Assembly: GCA_016617855.1 (NCBI GenBank)
Contig: JAECUM010003646.1
Coordinates: forward strand, 1-64,000
Source of the DNA: Megalonaias nervosa
Taxonomy: Eukaryota; Mollusca; Bivalvia; Unionida; Unionidae
Direction: 5' to 3'
Length of the DNA: 64,000 nucleotides
Shown: positions 51,360-61,769 of the stretch, piece after piece
Numbering within the stretch: position 1 is the stretch's first letter
Layout of the letters: every line of letters starts with the position of its first letter
The notes under the pieces: model-generated
Seen by the model: the letters and a program-made list of their open reading frames with translations, nothing else
Told to the model about the DNA's origin: nothing
Database searches by the model: none
Made by a program: the position numbers and the translations under genes

Positions 51360-53150
51360 ATGAATGTTGGAAAGACTGGCGAATGCACAGCTTTATATGT
51401 GAGAAGCACAAGTGAAAAGGAAAACATCTCTCCGATTCGGTACACAGACGTGAAGGAAAAAATTTCAATGATTGATAGAAAGAAGGTGAAATAGCATGAC
51501 AATATAATTTGTTTAAAATAACTTATAAATCAATTAATGAAATACCTAAGTTTTGTGTATTTTTTATATTCTTGATGCCTTCTGTTTTTAAAATGGTAGG
51601 GGGTACAAATAAACGGGATGGTGTGAAAATACTGTAATAGTCTTTAATACATTGATGTACCAACAGTCTTCATGTATCACAATGATATAATCCAGAATGT
51701 CTTTGAATGCATTCACAATAATCCCAGAATAGTGTTTTAATCCAAAAAGTCAATAAATACTTTGTAATTCTAGAGAATAACTTAAATAAATGACTCCTCT
51801 CACATTATGTATGAACATAAAAGTAAATGATTCTACACAATGAACTTAAAACAGGAATAAGTTTGTTTATTGCAACTGTAAATACTAATTTCACTTCACC
51901 TAAGACACAATAAAATGACCAAGATGTGGGTCAAATGTTCGATTCTAGAACATTCTAAGTTTGTAAATAAGACCAGATCTTCAAATCAAATATCACTAAA
52001 CATTTATCTGTAATGTACAAACAAGAAAAATTCAGTTACACACAAAAACTCTATCCACAACCATGGACAAAGGTCGAGGAAAAGAAAGATTTATACAATT
52101 GTTACGTGTAGGCTCGTACAAATGTAACAAAAGAAAAGAGTGAAGCCAACAAGCTTTGTATATTTAACAAAATAATTTATTTCCCTAGAAAACAATGCAA
52201 AAATAAGAAATAGGACTTACGGCTTGTGAATATAATCCAAAATTTAATCCTAAGATTGAAAAAATTTAAGTCCTATCATTAAACAGTTCTAATTGAATCT
52301 GGGTTCGAATCTCGATGAAATTCCAATATGGAAGCGATGACGTCAGATGATGTCTGTACTGATGGTAACAGATCCTCGATTGAATCAGTTTATAATGTTT
52401 CCGTGAAACTCAAGAATAAATTTCCACCAAATTTCTTTGTCCCAGAACTTTTTATAAAAAAGTACACTTGTTTAGTCTTCTAGAGAATAAATTATTAAAT
52501 TCCAAAAAACAGATGAACTTCAAAAACAATCTGGCTTCAACAATAAAAACCTCTTGAGCCCTCAAGGTTTAACATATGACTGAATAAATTTAATACCAAC
52601 TGGCTGTTTTAAGCCTCTATTTTAGATCACATGGTAGTTCACGTGACAGGCTACGTGATTTCTAACTTGAACAGCGCAATAAAAAAAATGACAATTATCA
52701 CGTAGCTAGAATAGCCTTATCTAAGAATCAAATTCTCACACTGAAAATATATTAAAAAAAAGGCTATTTACAATTCAGCTAACACACGGGCCAAAATGAC
52801 CTTGGCAATAGCCAATTGTCTTCACTTGATGTTTACAAAATATATGAACCAGAGTGAGCTAAAAAGAGTGCTAATGTAATACCTTTTACGTTCTATACAA
52901 ACTGAATTTACTAGAAAAAATATCGAATCCCCTGAAAATAATCATTACAATAAAATGTAATGAAACAAAATTAAAATAAAAAAGAATTTTAAAACTAACA
53001 CGCAAGCAATTTAATTACATATACATAACACAATAAAGATTTCTTTGAAATATTAGTCAGATATAAATAAGATACTATAATAAGTAAAATTACATAGAAA
53101 GATGTCTACTGAATAATATATACATAAAGTAATACAGTACTTCTTTACAT
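51360..53150. other. AT-rich DNA; includes the repeat shared with 3,930-4,330
   Basis: 51,620-51,990 matches 3,930-4,330. The rest has no recognisable gene. Part of 52,000-53,150 could be the 3' end or LTR of the Gypsy element at 53.15-55.95 kb, but no LTR ends or second copy were found. Confidence 0.5.
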
Positions 53151-53663
53151 GTGAGAGTGCATATGCAATTATATTATCTTTTCCCTTGATGTGCCTGATG
53201 TTAATGTTGTATTTCATCAAACTCTACCTTAGCAACCTCTGATTTTGTTTGTCATTTTCTTAATGAAAGTGAGGCTGTTGTGATCATTGAATACAATAAT
53301 TGGAGAAGGCGCCAAACCATCATATACTTCAAAGTGTTTCCAAGGCATACTTCAAAGTGTTTCCAAGGCATTATCAAAACCAAACATCCTTCTCGATGAT
53401 GGAATAATTTCTCTGGTGTCTGTTATCTTTTTTCATAGAAAAATAACACAGTGGATGATCCACGCCACTGTTGTCTTCTTGAATCAATAGTCCACCAACC
53501 CCTACATCACTTGCATCAACAGAAATATTAAATAATTACATTTGGAGCTGAGAACTGGTGTACTTTCAAATATAACCTTTAATCTGTCGCATGATTCCCG
53601 ACACTTATCAGACCAATGAAACTTGCATTTCTTGCTCAACAAATTTGTCAAAAGGCTCTGCAA

Positions 53664-53969
53664 TTATGGAGAAAATTTAAAAAATTTCTGATAATATCCA
53701 GCCATACCCAAAAATCGCATTAGTTGCTTTTTATTGATAGGTACTGAGAATTCAGAGATAGTCCTGACCTTAACATCTACAGGTTTAACTTGGCCATGTC
53801 CCACAATACCTCTTAAAAATGTAACACAAGCATGGCAAAACTCACTTTGGTCTAACTTAATTGTGAGATCTGCATCACTGAGTTGATTGAAGAATTTCAG
53901 AATAGTTTCCAGAAATGTCCTAGAAATTAACACAAGCACAGCAAAACTCACTATTGGATTAATTGTCAA
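53664..53969 (-). pseudogene. Gypsy RT C-terminal/connection fragment
   Basis: LKFFNQLSDADLTIKLDQSE and CHACVTFLRGIVGHGQV, then VRTISEFSVPINKKQLMRFL and GMAGYYQKFFKFSP, the highly conserved Ty3/Gypsy segment after the RT palm. Upstream (54,300-53,990) the palm is visible in broken frames, including FVTPDG and a YVDDIIVFNDTW-type active site near 54,050. RNase H follows at lower coordinates. Confidence 0.88.
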
Positions 53970-54771
53970 ATGTGCATTAGTGAGTCAAACAATTTCCAAT
54001 TGTCTTTAAGTGATCTTTCCAGGTATCATTGAAGACGATGATGTCATCAACTAAGTGTAAAATTTATGTAGACCAGATGTTATCATGTTCATTAAACGCC
54101 GGAATGTTGACGCACAGAGTTTCATACTAATCTGCATCATTTTATATTGCCATCTGGAGTTACAAATGCCTACATTTCCTCTGCTCTTTCCATGAGTAGA
54201 ATTTTCTAGAATCCTTTCAAAAGGTTGAACATGGTGACTTCATTTGCATTTCAAAATTTTTGATGCAGTGATCTATTCTTGGCATTTGAAATGAATCTGT
54301 TTTTGTAACAATGTTGGCTTTTCACTAGTCAGTACACATACAGAAAGTATTATCTGGGTAAGGCACAAGATACATGGTTAATTCCAGTTATATTTACTTG
54401 GCTCTATGAAATCCTTTTCCGTAAATGCATAATTTCTTTTTTCAAACATTCCTGCCTGAGAAAGTTCATCCTGCATGGATGCCATTACATAGGTGCAGAA
54501 TCAACAATTTCAGAATCATTGTAGATTTTATTTGTTTGTGTTGGAACATCTGGAAACAAGTGCTCATATGCACATTATAGCTGTTCAAGTTTGCTTTTTT
54601 TCTTGTGGCTGTAGAGGTTAAAGTTTCTGGTCCAGATTATTTAATATTTCTGTATAATGAAGATTGGTTAAAACAATGACAATACAGTCTGATGGCACTG
54701 CATCATTTACATCCTCACTGTGTAGGACAGGTACAACTAAATTTAGCGAATGATTAACAGGGCTATTTCTA

Positions 54772-54990
54772 TCAATCTACAATAATTTTAACATATTTAT
54801 GACAAAGTTGTTTCTGTTTCCTCCTCCGAGGAGTAATAATGATACAATTTAAGCCACTTACTTTTCCAATTGCATAAGGACCATAAAATTTAGCCTGAAG
54901 AGGATTTTTCAGTATAGGCAAGAGAGCTAGAACTCGATCACCAGGCTGAAAACTCCTTTCCTTTGTAGTTATGTCATACATTAACTTCAT
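54772..54990 (-). pseudogene. Gypsy integrase C-terminal domain
   Basis: KLMYDITTKERSFQPGDRVL, then ALLPILKNPLQAKFYGPYAI and CHKYVKIIVD: the GPY/F-type C-terminal module of Ty3/Gypsy integrases. Its right-hand neighbour on the minus strand is RT, not the end of the element. Confidence 0.85.
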
Positions 54991-55135
54991 TCTTGACTGA
55001 GTACTGTTACTTCAGAAGCCTTTGACAACTTATATTTGAAATCACAGACCAGATCAAGATTAATCTTAGAAGCTTCATTTGGAAGAAAGTTTCCTTTTAA
55101 ATAATGTCCAAGAACTAGTCCAAAAGGGCCAAGAC

Positions 55136-55321
55136 CTAATGATTCTTGAACTGAGTCCTAACAGCAAACAACAAATGAACACCCTCATCCCAATAATTCA
55201 ATGCAGCAATGCAATTTGACTGAATCACATTCTTCAAAGTCTGATGAAATCTTTCCAAAGCCCCTTGACTTTCAATGTGACAGGCTGAAGATTTAAACTG
55301 TTGGATGCCTAATTCATGCAT
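55136..55321 (-). pseudogene. Gypsy integrase core fragment
   Basis: ESQGALERFHQTLKNVIQSN contains the catalytic Glu of the DDE core. It is preceded by LGIQQFKSSACHI. The first two Asp blocks lie in broken frames between 55,600 and 55,330. Confidence 0.82.
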
Positions 55322-55699
55322 AACTTGTTGGAAAATTCCAGATATAAAATTTGTCCCTTGATCAGATGGGACAGATTTGAGAAGGGCAACAAGTGTAAAA
55401 GAAAAAAAAACGTTATGAAAGCTTTAACTATAGTTCAAATATTTCTCAAAGGAATTGCCTCAGCAAAACTTTTGGATGCACACATTATCACCAACAAGTA
55501 TTGGTTGCCTGACTAGGTCTTAGCTATGAGACCGGCACAGTCTACCCTTATTCTGCTGAATGGTTTGTTAAATACAGGAATAGACTACAGATAAACCATG
55601 GGTATCTTTCTACCATTTTACAAATGTGACACGATCTACAGTATTTACCAACATCACCTTTAACTTTCATTCAATAAAAATGATTTGAGAGCTTGTGAT

Positions 55700-55935
55700 A
55701 AGTCTTCACAACTCCTAAAGGTTGGGTGGATGGGTCCATTGTTAAATAAACACCGAGTGCATGTAACATCTGTCTAACCAAATATTTGATGGCAAGGCCA
55801 AAGGTTAAGTGGATTTGTCCAATACTAACCAAGCACAGAGTACATGTACTTTCTGACCACATATCTGATGGCATGACCAAAGTTTGGGTGCATGGGTCTG
55901 TTGTGAAAATCAGTGCATGAACACAACAAGTCTGT
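55700..55935. repeat. Degenerate repeat of about 80-85 bp
   Basis: Two to three imperfect units: GGTTGGGTGGATGGGTCCAT, AC-GAGTGCATGTA, TCTG-C-A-CATATTTGATGGCA. It lies at or beyond the 5' side of the Gypsy integrase. Confidence 0.6.
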
Positions 55936-55949
55936 ACATCATTGTGTTG

Positions 55950-57220
55950 CTTGAGACACTTAAGCACTAAACTTTTAGTTCAACATCTTGATGTTCAGCA
56001 TTACCATCAAGGCCCATAACTTTATAAAATCACAGAGAAACTGAACAGTGAAGTGTGGTACAAAGACATTATGATTCCTCATTTATTTCAGCTTGTACAG
56101 CTAAATAACCAGTTGGTTGATCTTTATTCCAACATCTAGTTTGTATTTGTATACTCCATAAAGATTCTAAACTCTCAGAAGACAAATAAACCTGGCCCTT
56201 TTGTCTTGCTATTCAGTGAATGTGATAAAAATCGATCAAAGAACATAACCATGAAGTAACATTCTGTAACGTCATGGACATTAACGCTTACGCTGCATGT
56301 GAAAACCATAAAGTCGTCACAGATCAGTAATTAGCACTATGGCATCATCAGCTAATTTGAAGCTGGTATGCACAATCCATAATTATAATGACATTTGTTG
56401 GTGCATGTTGTGTTACCGTTGTTTGTATCTTTGTCCATCTGTCACATCTGATCAAGTTTTGCACTGAGGTCATTTCAGGCACTGGTGGGGCATCCTTGTT
56501 CCATGAACACATTTCTAGTTTTATTTACTGTCTGTGTGGTTGTGACTGTATGGGAGTGTGTACTTGTCGGTGTGCAAATGGTGATGGCATACAAAAATGC
56601 TAAGTCTACCAAATAGTTTTGTTTGGAATTATATTAAAGGTTTCAAAGAAAACATGTATTATATTTTCTTTTATTCATCTTTGAATTTCCAGACATTTTC
56701 TACAGGCTTATTCTCCATATAATATTGTTAAGTTGGGTCATGCACACTGACCCCTATATATGGGACCAAAAAACTTACTTTCTGAGTCTCAAAAAACCCC
56801 ACACCAGTGTCTGGAAGGTTTGCAGGTGTGACTTTTAGCTCAATGTTTTGTAAGCTCAATAAACATGTGTTAATATATAATCTGCAGTGCTTTATGCTGC
56901 CACTGTTGGTACTTTAGGCCAATAACACCCATCTGAACTCCCACTATATCAAGGTGCTATAAAGTAAATGAAGATTTCTGTTACATGATCTGATAATAAC
57001 TATTTATATTATATACCCAAACAAGAGACCCAGTAAGACCTGATATTGCTCCCCTGACTTCCATTTTATCATTTCATTCAGCAGGCTTATGTAGTGCTGT
57101 TAAGACCATGTCATGTGTAAGCTATCTCCCAAACTTTATATAATGCTGATTTTACCTATTTTACTATAGTTAGATAAAATCCTTTCTAAGACATAGGTAT
57201 AATTAATATGCACAGCTTCT
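55950..57220. other. No recognised gene
   Basis: AT-rich. The 71-codon plus ORF at 56,388-56,603 has no motif. Confidence 0.55.
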
Positions 57221-57640
57221 TTCTCATAATCAAAGTCATCCATGATCTTGATGATATAAGCAGACTTTCCAAGTTGATCTAAATTGGATCAGAAATATTA
57301 CCAGTAGAGTAGTAACAAGATCAGCCAATCAGACACAAGATTACATTATTCATAGGCTTGAATCTTGCTCATAATTAAATCTATCCAAGATGATGACACA
57401 TGCCATTACTTCAAGTCTGATCTAAATGATCTGGATGAGAAATAAGGCCTTCACGGTGACAACACGCTCAGCCAATCAGACATAAGATTACATAATTCAT
57501 AGCCTTGGATCTTGCTCATTATTAAATCCATCCAAGATGACGACACAAGCTCATACTTCAAGTCTGATGTAAACTGGATGAGAAATAAAGCCTTCAGAGT
57601 GATAACAAACTCAGCCAATCAGATGAAAGATCTGCTCATT
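57220..57640. repeat. Three diverged units of about 145 bp
   Basis: Each unit has CTTGCTCATAATTAAATCTA, TCCAAGATGA-GACACA, ACTTCAAGTCTGATCTAAAT, TGGATGAGAAATAA, and CTCAGCCAATCAGACA. Unit starts are near 57,220, 57,365 and 57,510. It lies just past the UBE4A 3' end on the minus strand. Confidence 0.8.
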
Positions 57641-58050
57641 AGTATGTGCCGATCTCGCTCAACACTTCACAGACAATTCACAATGGATTCAGGAGCAGAC
57701 CATAAGCACACTTGGTCTTATGGCCAGGTGAACAAACAAAACCCTGTTTGCATAGAATGCCTAAACTAAATCACAGCCATAGATCAAAGGCAGAGCAGTA
57801 ATTCACTGCATATATTTCTGTAATCTATTTCTATCAAGGAATAACAGAAATCTTAACAGGCAAAACATAATTGTTCTTTGAGAGTAAGGAGTACGCTGAC
57901 TTCATGATCAGTTAGGTGAAGTTCATGTTTCTTCTGGAAAAGCTGGAAACAAAATGTCACACTTTGAAAGTCAACAATAAAGCTTATTGTATTTTTGTTT
58001 AAGTCCTAAAAATGCATCACATTTGCGACTACATTTCTTTAAGCTGTAAG

Positions 58051-58171
58051 TCATTTTTGTCTCTTTGCCCTTTGCTCTGCTATCCATGCATCTATTTTCT
58101 CCTTGAGTTCTGTGTGAGGGATGACCATGTCCAGGGTCAAAGGTTGTCTGTTGAAGGGGTCAAACTGGTCA
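58051..58171 (-). CDS. UBE4A: UBE4A-like gene, last coding exon (end of U-box)
   Basis: Acceptor ATCTTTTAG precedes the exon; its first base completes the AG left by the U-box exon to a Ser codon. The reading is [20 protein letters not shown], then [19 protein letters not shown] and TGA at 58,051-58,053. DPFNR-x-PLT is the second half of the U-box, and the helix after it is the usual C-terminus of Ufd2/UBE4 proteins. The match in reading phase across 2.8 kb of intron strongly supports the exon. Confidence 0.92.
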
Positions 58172-58499
58172 CTAAAAGATACAACAAACAGCCATGTGTA
58201 AAATGGAAACAAAACTGTGTTCATTTCAGTGAATTTAGAATTTTAAGGTTTTGCAATAATTGTATTTATCATTAAATTACATGATGCATTTTATTTATAA
58301 AGGTTTTCAACTGAAAAACACTGCATCACTTCTAACATAATATTTTGAAAGATAAGAGAATGGTAATTCTTCACTTTCTACATATCAGAAATTAATGAAA
58401 TGATATATTACAGATGAAATATATTTTGTATTTGCATTGTTTATTTTTAAAGGAACAACTGTATTCTTAATACTGTATGTAAATATTAGCAAACATTTA

Positions 58500-58715
58500 T
58501 GCATGTAATACTGATGCATACTGCTTGCTATCAGTGTAGTAAGTTAACACTGTATGTATACTTAAATATAAATTGGCTTATTGCAATCAATTCTTCTGTC
58601 AAATGCATGTAATACGGATTCATGCTGCTTGCTATCAGTGTAGCTAAGTTAATATTGAATGTATACTTAAGGGCAAATTGGCTTACTGCAATCAACATTT
58701 GATCATGATGTTAAT
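58500..58715. repeat. Tandem duplication of about 107 bp
   Basis: ATGCATGTAATAC-GAT-CAT, CTGCTTGCTATCAGTGTAG, and TATACTTAA-A-AAATTGGCTTA recur in order. Located in the last UBE4A intron. Confidence 0.88.
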
Positions 58716-58841
58716 GCCATGACAACCTGGGATGAAAAACTCAAGATGGTTTTAACTGGGGGTAGATTTTAGTGCATACAATTTGACAGACATCAAGCCC
58801 TCTGTGCTTATGGATATTTTGGTGTTCTATTTAACTTGAAT

Positions 58842-59520
58842 ATCCCTCACTGTCAGCTGGGTGTATACTATTTATACTGTAGTATGAATATCCATCACTG
58901 TTAGCTGGGTGTATACTATTTATACTGCAGTATGAATATCCCTCACTGTCAGCTGGGTGTATACTATTTATACTGTATTATGAACATCCCTCACTGTCAG
59001 CTGGGTGTATACTATTTATACTGTAGTATGAACATCCCTCACTGTCAGCTGGGTGTATGCTATTTATACTGTAGTATGAACATCCCACACTGTCAGCTGG
59101 GTGTATACTATTTATACTGTAGTATGAACATCCCTCACTGTCAGCTGGGTGTATACTATTTATACTGTAGTATGAATATCCCTCACTGTCAGCTGGGTGT
59201 ATACTATTTATACTGTAGTATGAATATCCCTCACTGTCAGCTGGGTGTATACTATTTATACTGTAGTATGAATATCCCTCACTGTCAGCTGGGTGTATAC
59301 TATTTATACTGTAGTATGAATATCCCTCACTGTCAGCTGGTTGTATACTATTTATACTGTAGTATGAATATCCCTCATTGTCAGCTGGGTGTATACTATT
59401 TATACTGTAGTATGAACATCCCTCACTGTTAGCTGGGTGTATATTATTTATACTGTAGTATGAACATCCCTCACTGTCAGCTGGGTGTATACTATTTATA
59501 CTGTAGTATGAATATCCCTG
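58842..59520. repeat. 48-bp minisatellite, about 14 units
   Basis: Unit TATGAATATCCCTCACTGTC, AGCTGGGTGTATACTATTTA, TACTGTAG. The 48-bp period (16 codons) keeps a plus-strand frame open for 166 codons, a repeat artefact lying antisense in a UBE4A intron. Units differ by few substitutions (AATATC/AACATC), so the array is young. Confidence 0.97.
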
Positions 59521-59576
59521 TCAATTGGATAAGTGTTATTTATACTGTAACTTGAATATCACCCAAAGTTCCCTTG

Positions 59577-59702
59577 GTGTATATTATTTATAATTTGATT
59601 ACTGGTATTGCTACTGAAGGATCGCACATTTTTATGTTGTGTATATTATTTATAATTTGATTACTGGTATTGCTACTGAAGGATCGCACATTTTTATGTT
59701 GT
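59577..59702. repeat. 62-bp exact tandem duplication
   Basis: GTGTATATTATTTATAATTT, GATTACTGGTATTGCTACTG, AAGGATCGCACATTTTTATG, TT occurs twice with no visible difference. Confidence 0.95.
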
Positions 59703-60078
59703 GTATACCTTCTCATCTTTTAGTTAGCATTAGCATCTTTTATGAAGGCAGTGATAAAAAAAAGTAAAAAGTAACATTAGCATCCAATACCTATTTATCT
59801 AGGAGACTTTTAACAATTTTCTTTTTAAAAAATCTACAATGAATATCTAGCCATTAACATGAAACAAAGAATTAAGCTGATTTTACCATATTTGCTAAAT
59901 ACTATTCATGTAAAACATTTGATAAAATAATGTACGTTTACAGAATTAATCAAAGTGACTGCTTTTAACAACTAAATGTGGTTGTATGTCACATGAGTAA
60001 ATAGTGTATCTTTACCCATGACCTTTGTGTAGAGTGGTAGGAATGAAGGAATCACCAATTAGTGTTCCCATCGGATGG

Positions 60079-60160
60079 GACTAATATCTCACTCAAGGAC
60101 ATGTTTGGCTACTATGACCTTGTCTAATACCTCTGCATGAATTAAGTGAATGACAAAATA
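60079..60160 (-). pseudogene. Decayed copy of the UBE4A U-box exon end (copy 3)
   Basis: On the plus strand, TAATATCTCACTCAAGGACATG, then GGCTACTATGACCTTGT aligns with the U-box exon end and donor (ATATGTCTCACCTCAGGATATG, then GTGCTATGATAG...ATGACCTTGTGGGAGGTA). A gap of about 11 bases and several substitutions are present. Donor sequence is changed. Confidence 0.5.
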
Positions 60161-60249
60161 ATGTATTAACTTCTCCAGGAACAAGCTAGGAATAAGGGTC
60201 ACGGTCAAGACTGGAGTTTGATGTCAATGGTTTAAGTTAAGATTAGAAT

Positions 60250-60625
60250 CAGGGTATGTGGTCAAGGCATGTGTTTTAGAGTTAGGGTTAGGATTAGGAT
60301 CAGGGTATGTGGTCAAGGCCTGTGTGTTAGAACTAGGGTTACAGTAAGGATCTGGGTATGTGGTCAAGGCCTGTGTGTTAGGGTTAGGGTTAGGATCTGG
60401 GTATGTGGTCAAGGCCTGTGTGTTAGAGCTAGGGTCAGAGATAGGATCAAGGTATGTGGTCAAGGCCTGTGTTAGAGCTAGGGTCAGAGATAGGATCAAG
60501 GTATGTGGTCAAGGCCTGTGTGTTAGAGCTAGGGTTAGGGTTAGGATCTGGGTATGTGGTCAAGGCCTGTGTGTGTTAGAGCTAGGGTCAGAGATAGGAT
60601 CAAGGTATGTGCTCATGGCCTGAGC
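60250..60625. repeat. 45-53-bp minisatellite containing TTAGGG
   Basis: Eight units marked by GTATGTGGTCAAGGCCTGTG, beginning at 60,254, 60,305, 60,356, 60,401, 60,452, 60,501, 60,552 and 60,605. Between the markers are GTTAGGGTTAGGGTTAGGAT or variants (GAGCTAGGGTCAGAGATAGG). The last unit runs into exon copy 1. The open frames on both strands are artefacts. Confidence 0.93.
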
Positions 60626-60629
60626 GGAC

Positions 60630-60745
60630 AAATGTCTCACCTGAGGACGTATCAGGCTATAGTGGCCTTTCCATGAGTTAGTTGGAGGTGGACAGGATGA
60701 TAACATCAACATTCCAATGACAGAGTTAGGGGTCTGGTTAAGGGT
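60630..60745 (-). pseudogene. Decayed copy of the UBE4A U-box exon end (copy 1)
   Basis: Plus-strand AATGTCTCACCTGAGGACGT, then GGCTATAGTGGCC-TTCCATG, GGAGGTGGACAGGATGATAA, and CCAATGACAGAGT matches the functional exon and donor at 60,955-61,065 over more than 100 bp with small gaps. The donor (minus strand CAGGTGAGACATT) is still intact. The frame is not kept. Confidence 0.7.
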
Positions 60746-60789
60746 CAAGCTTGGAAATAGGTGTCAGGGTTTAAGATCAGGGCCAGATG

Positions 60790-60905
60790 ATGATGGACTA
60801 TTGTCTCCCCTGAGCATGTTCTGTGTTAAGATGACCCCGTCTGTCACCCATTTGTGTCAGGAAGAGAATGGTATGGCAATGCTAGTTTTGCCAAGACCAG
60901 GTATG
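60790..60905 (-). pseudogene. Decayed copy of the UBE4A U-box exon end (copy 2)
   Basis: Plus-strand TATTGTCTCCCCTGAGCATG, TTCTGTGTTAAGATGACCCC, GTCAGGAAGAGAATGGTATG and CCAAGACCAGG align with ATATGTCTCACCTCAGGATATG and the following exon bases, less well than copy 1. Confidence 0.5.
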
Positions 60906-60962
60906 CAATTAGGGACAGGGATAGGGACAGTATGAAAATTTAAGGTGTATCATATGTCTCAC

Positions 60963-61120
60963 CTCAGGATATGTCGTGCTATGATAGTCCGGTCCATGAC
61001 CTTGTGGGAGGTAGGAAGGATGATCGGGTCACGCATCAAGGTCCCCATGACAGGGTCCAGGAATTCCTCAGGTGCATCTGCCAACATCTCCTCTTCATCT
61101 TGCTGCCTCTTCCCCATTGT
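60963..61120 (-). CDS. UBE4A: UBE4A-like gene, U-box exon
   Basis: 158-bp exon, acceptor TATATTGAAG, donor GTGAGACAT. Reads [20 protein letters not shown], then [20 protein letters not shown] and [12 protein letters not shown]. The U-box core ([17 protein letters not shown] and the DRTII-x-RH helix) is complete up to the junction. It starts in phase 0, after the CAG codon ending the previous exon, and ends with two bases of a Ser codon. Confidence 0.95.
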
Positions 61121-61505
61121 CTTCAATATATAAAAGACATATAGACAGTTGATCCATTATGGTGCAAGGAACATTAATGATAACATTGAACATTACCAAG
61201 TGCACATGATAGAATGGTATACATAGATACATACAACAGAACAATGTACATCTCTATTCAAGGACCTTTTCAGAAGTGTCCACTAACATCTGTTTCCCAT
61301 CAAAGTTTTTCAAACCCGAAGCATTAGTAATACCCCAAAAATGTATAATTGTACATGAAGTATACAAAAGAATCCATGACACACTGAGACACATGCTACA
61401 ATATTAAACACAATAAAATCAAATGTATGTATGAATAAAAACATCTGAAGGAATACATTTTTTAAAATCCTATTTGAAACAACACAGTTCTACATAGGTT
61501 CTCAC

Positions 61506-61757
61506 CTGTATCTTTTCATCAAGTTCTTCCACCTCAGCGATCATCTGTGGCGGCCTGCCAATCCGCTGCAGCACATGAATAGCTTTGGAAAACAAGTCTT
61601 TTGAGTAAGAACGTCCATCTCCTGACACAGCACAACAAAACCCCTCACTTTGTCCCAGATTCAGATAAATCTGACATATATCACAAACTATCTGTTGTGG
61701 TTTGAATTCGTATTCATTTTTGTCCTTCACATTAAAGTTTCTCTGTTTGGGTCCAAC
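61506..61757 (-). CDS. UBE4A: UBE4A-like gene, Ufd2-core exon
   Basis: 252-bp exon (84 codons, phase 0 at both ends) with acceptor CTTGTTTTTCCAG and donor GTGAGAACC. Reads VGPKQRNFNVKDKNEYEFKP, QQIVCDICQIYLNLGQSE, GDGRSYSKDLFSKAIHVL and MIAEVEELDEKIQ. VGPK-x-RNF-VKD and DGRSYS-x2-LF are conserved in the Ufd2 core of UBE4 proteins just before the U-box. Confidence 0.93.
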
Positions 61758-61769
61758 CTGGAAAAACAA

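Larger units (their letters stand above)
53150..55950 (-). mobile_element. Decayed Ty3/Gypsy element with integrase before RT (Gmr1-like order)
   Basis: Read on the minus strand, integrase comes first (about 55,600-54,772), then RT (about 54,430-53,990), then the RT/RNase H connection (53,969-53,640) and RNase H (about 53,620-53,160). This is the reverse of the usual Gypsy order and matches the Gmr1-like group. Stops and shifts are frequent. Gag and protease were not identified, and no LTR pair was found. Confidence 0.8.
58051..61757 (-). other. UBE4A: UBE4A-like gene, 3' part (three exons; upstream exons outside the window)
   Basis: UBE4 (Ufd2-type) proteins are U-box E3/E4 enzymes that extend ubiquitin chains on substrates in cytosol and nucleus. 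Three exons at 61,757-61,506, 61,120-60,963 and 58,171-58,051 join in phase (0, then 2) and end in TGA. They cover the end of the Ufd2 core and the complete U-box. UBE4A fits better than UBE4B by the [18 protein letters not shown] stretch and the DICQIYLNLG segment. No upstream exon was found between 61,758 and 64,000. Confidence 0.88.

Noticed and set aside
58932..59432. 166-codon ORF with 16-residue repeats
   Set aside because: It is the 48-bp minisatellite read in phase, antisense within a UBE4A intron. No start context, no flanking coding sequence.
60224..60499. Overlapping ORFs on both strands with short peptide repeats
   Set aside because: In-phase reading of the TTAGGG-type minisatellite.
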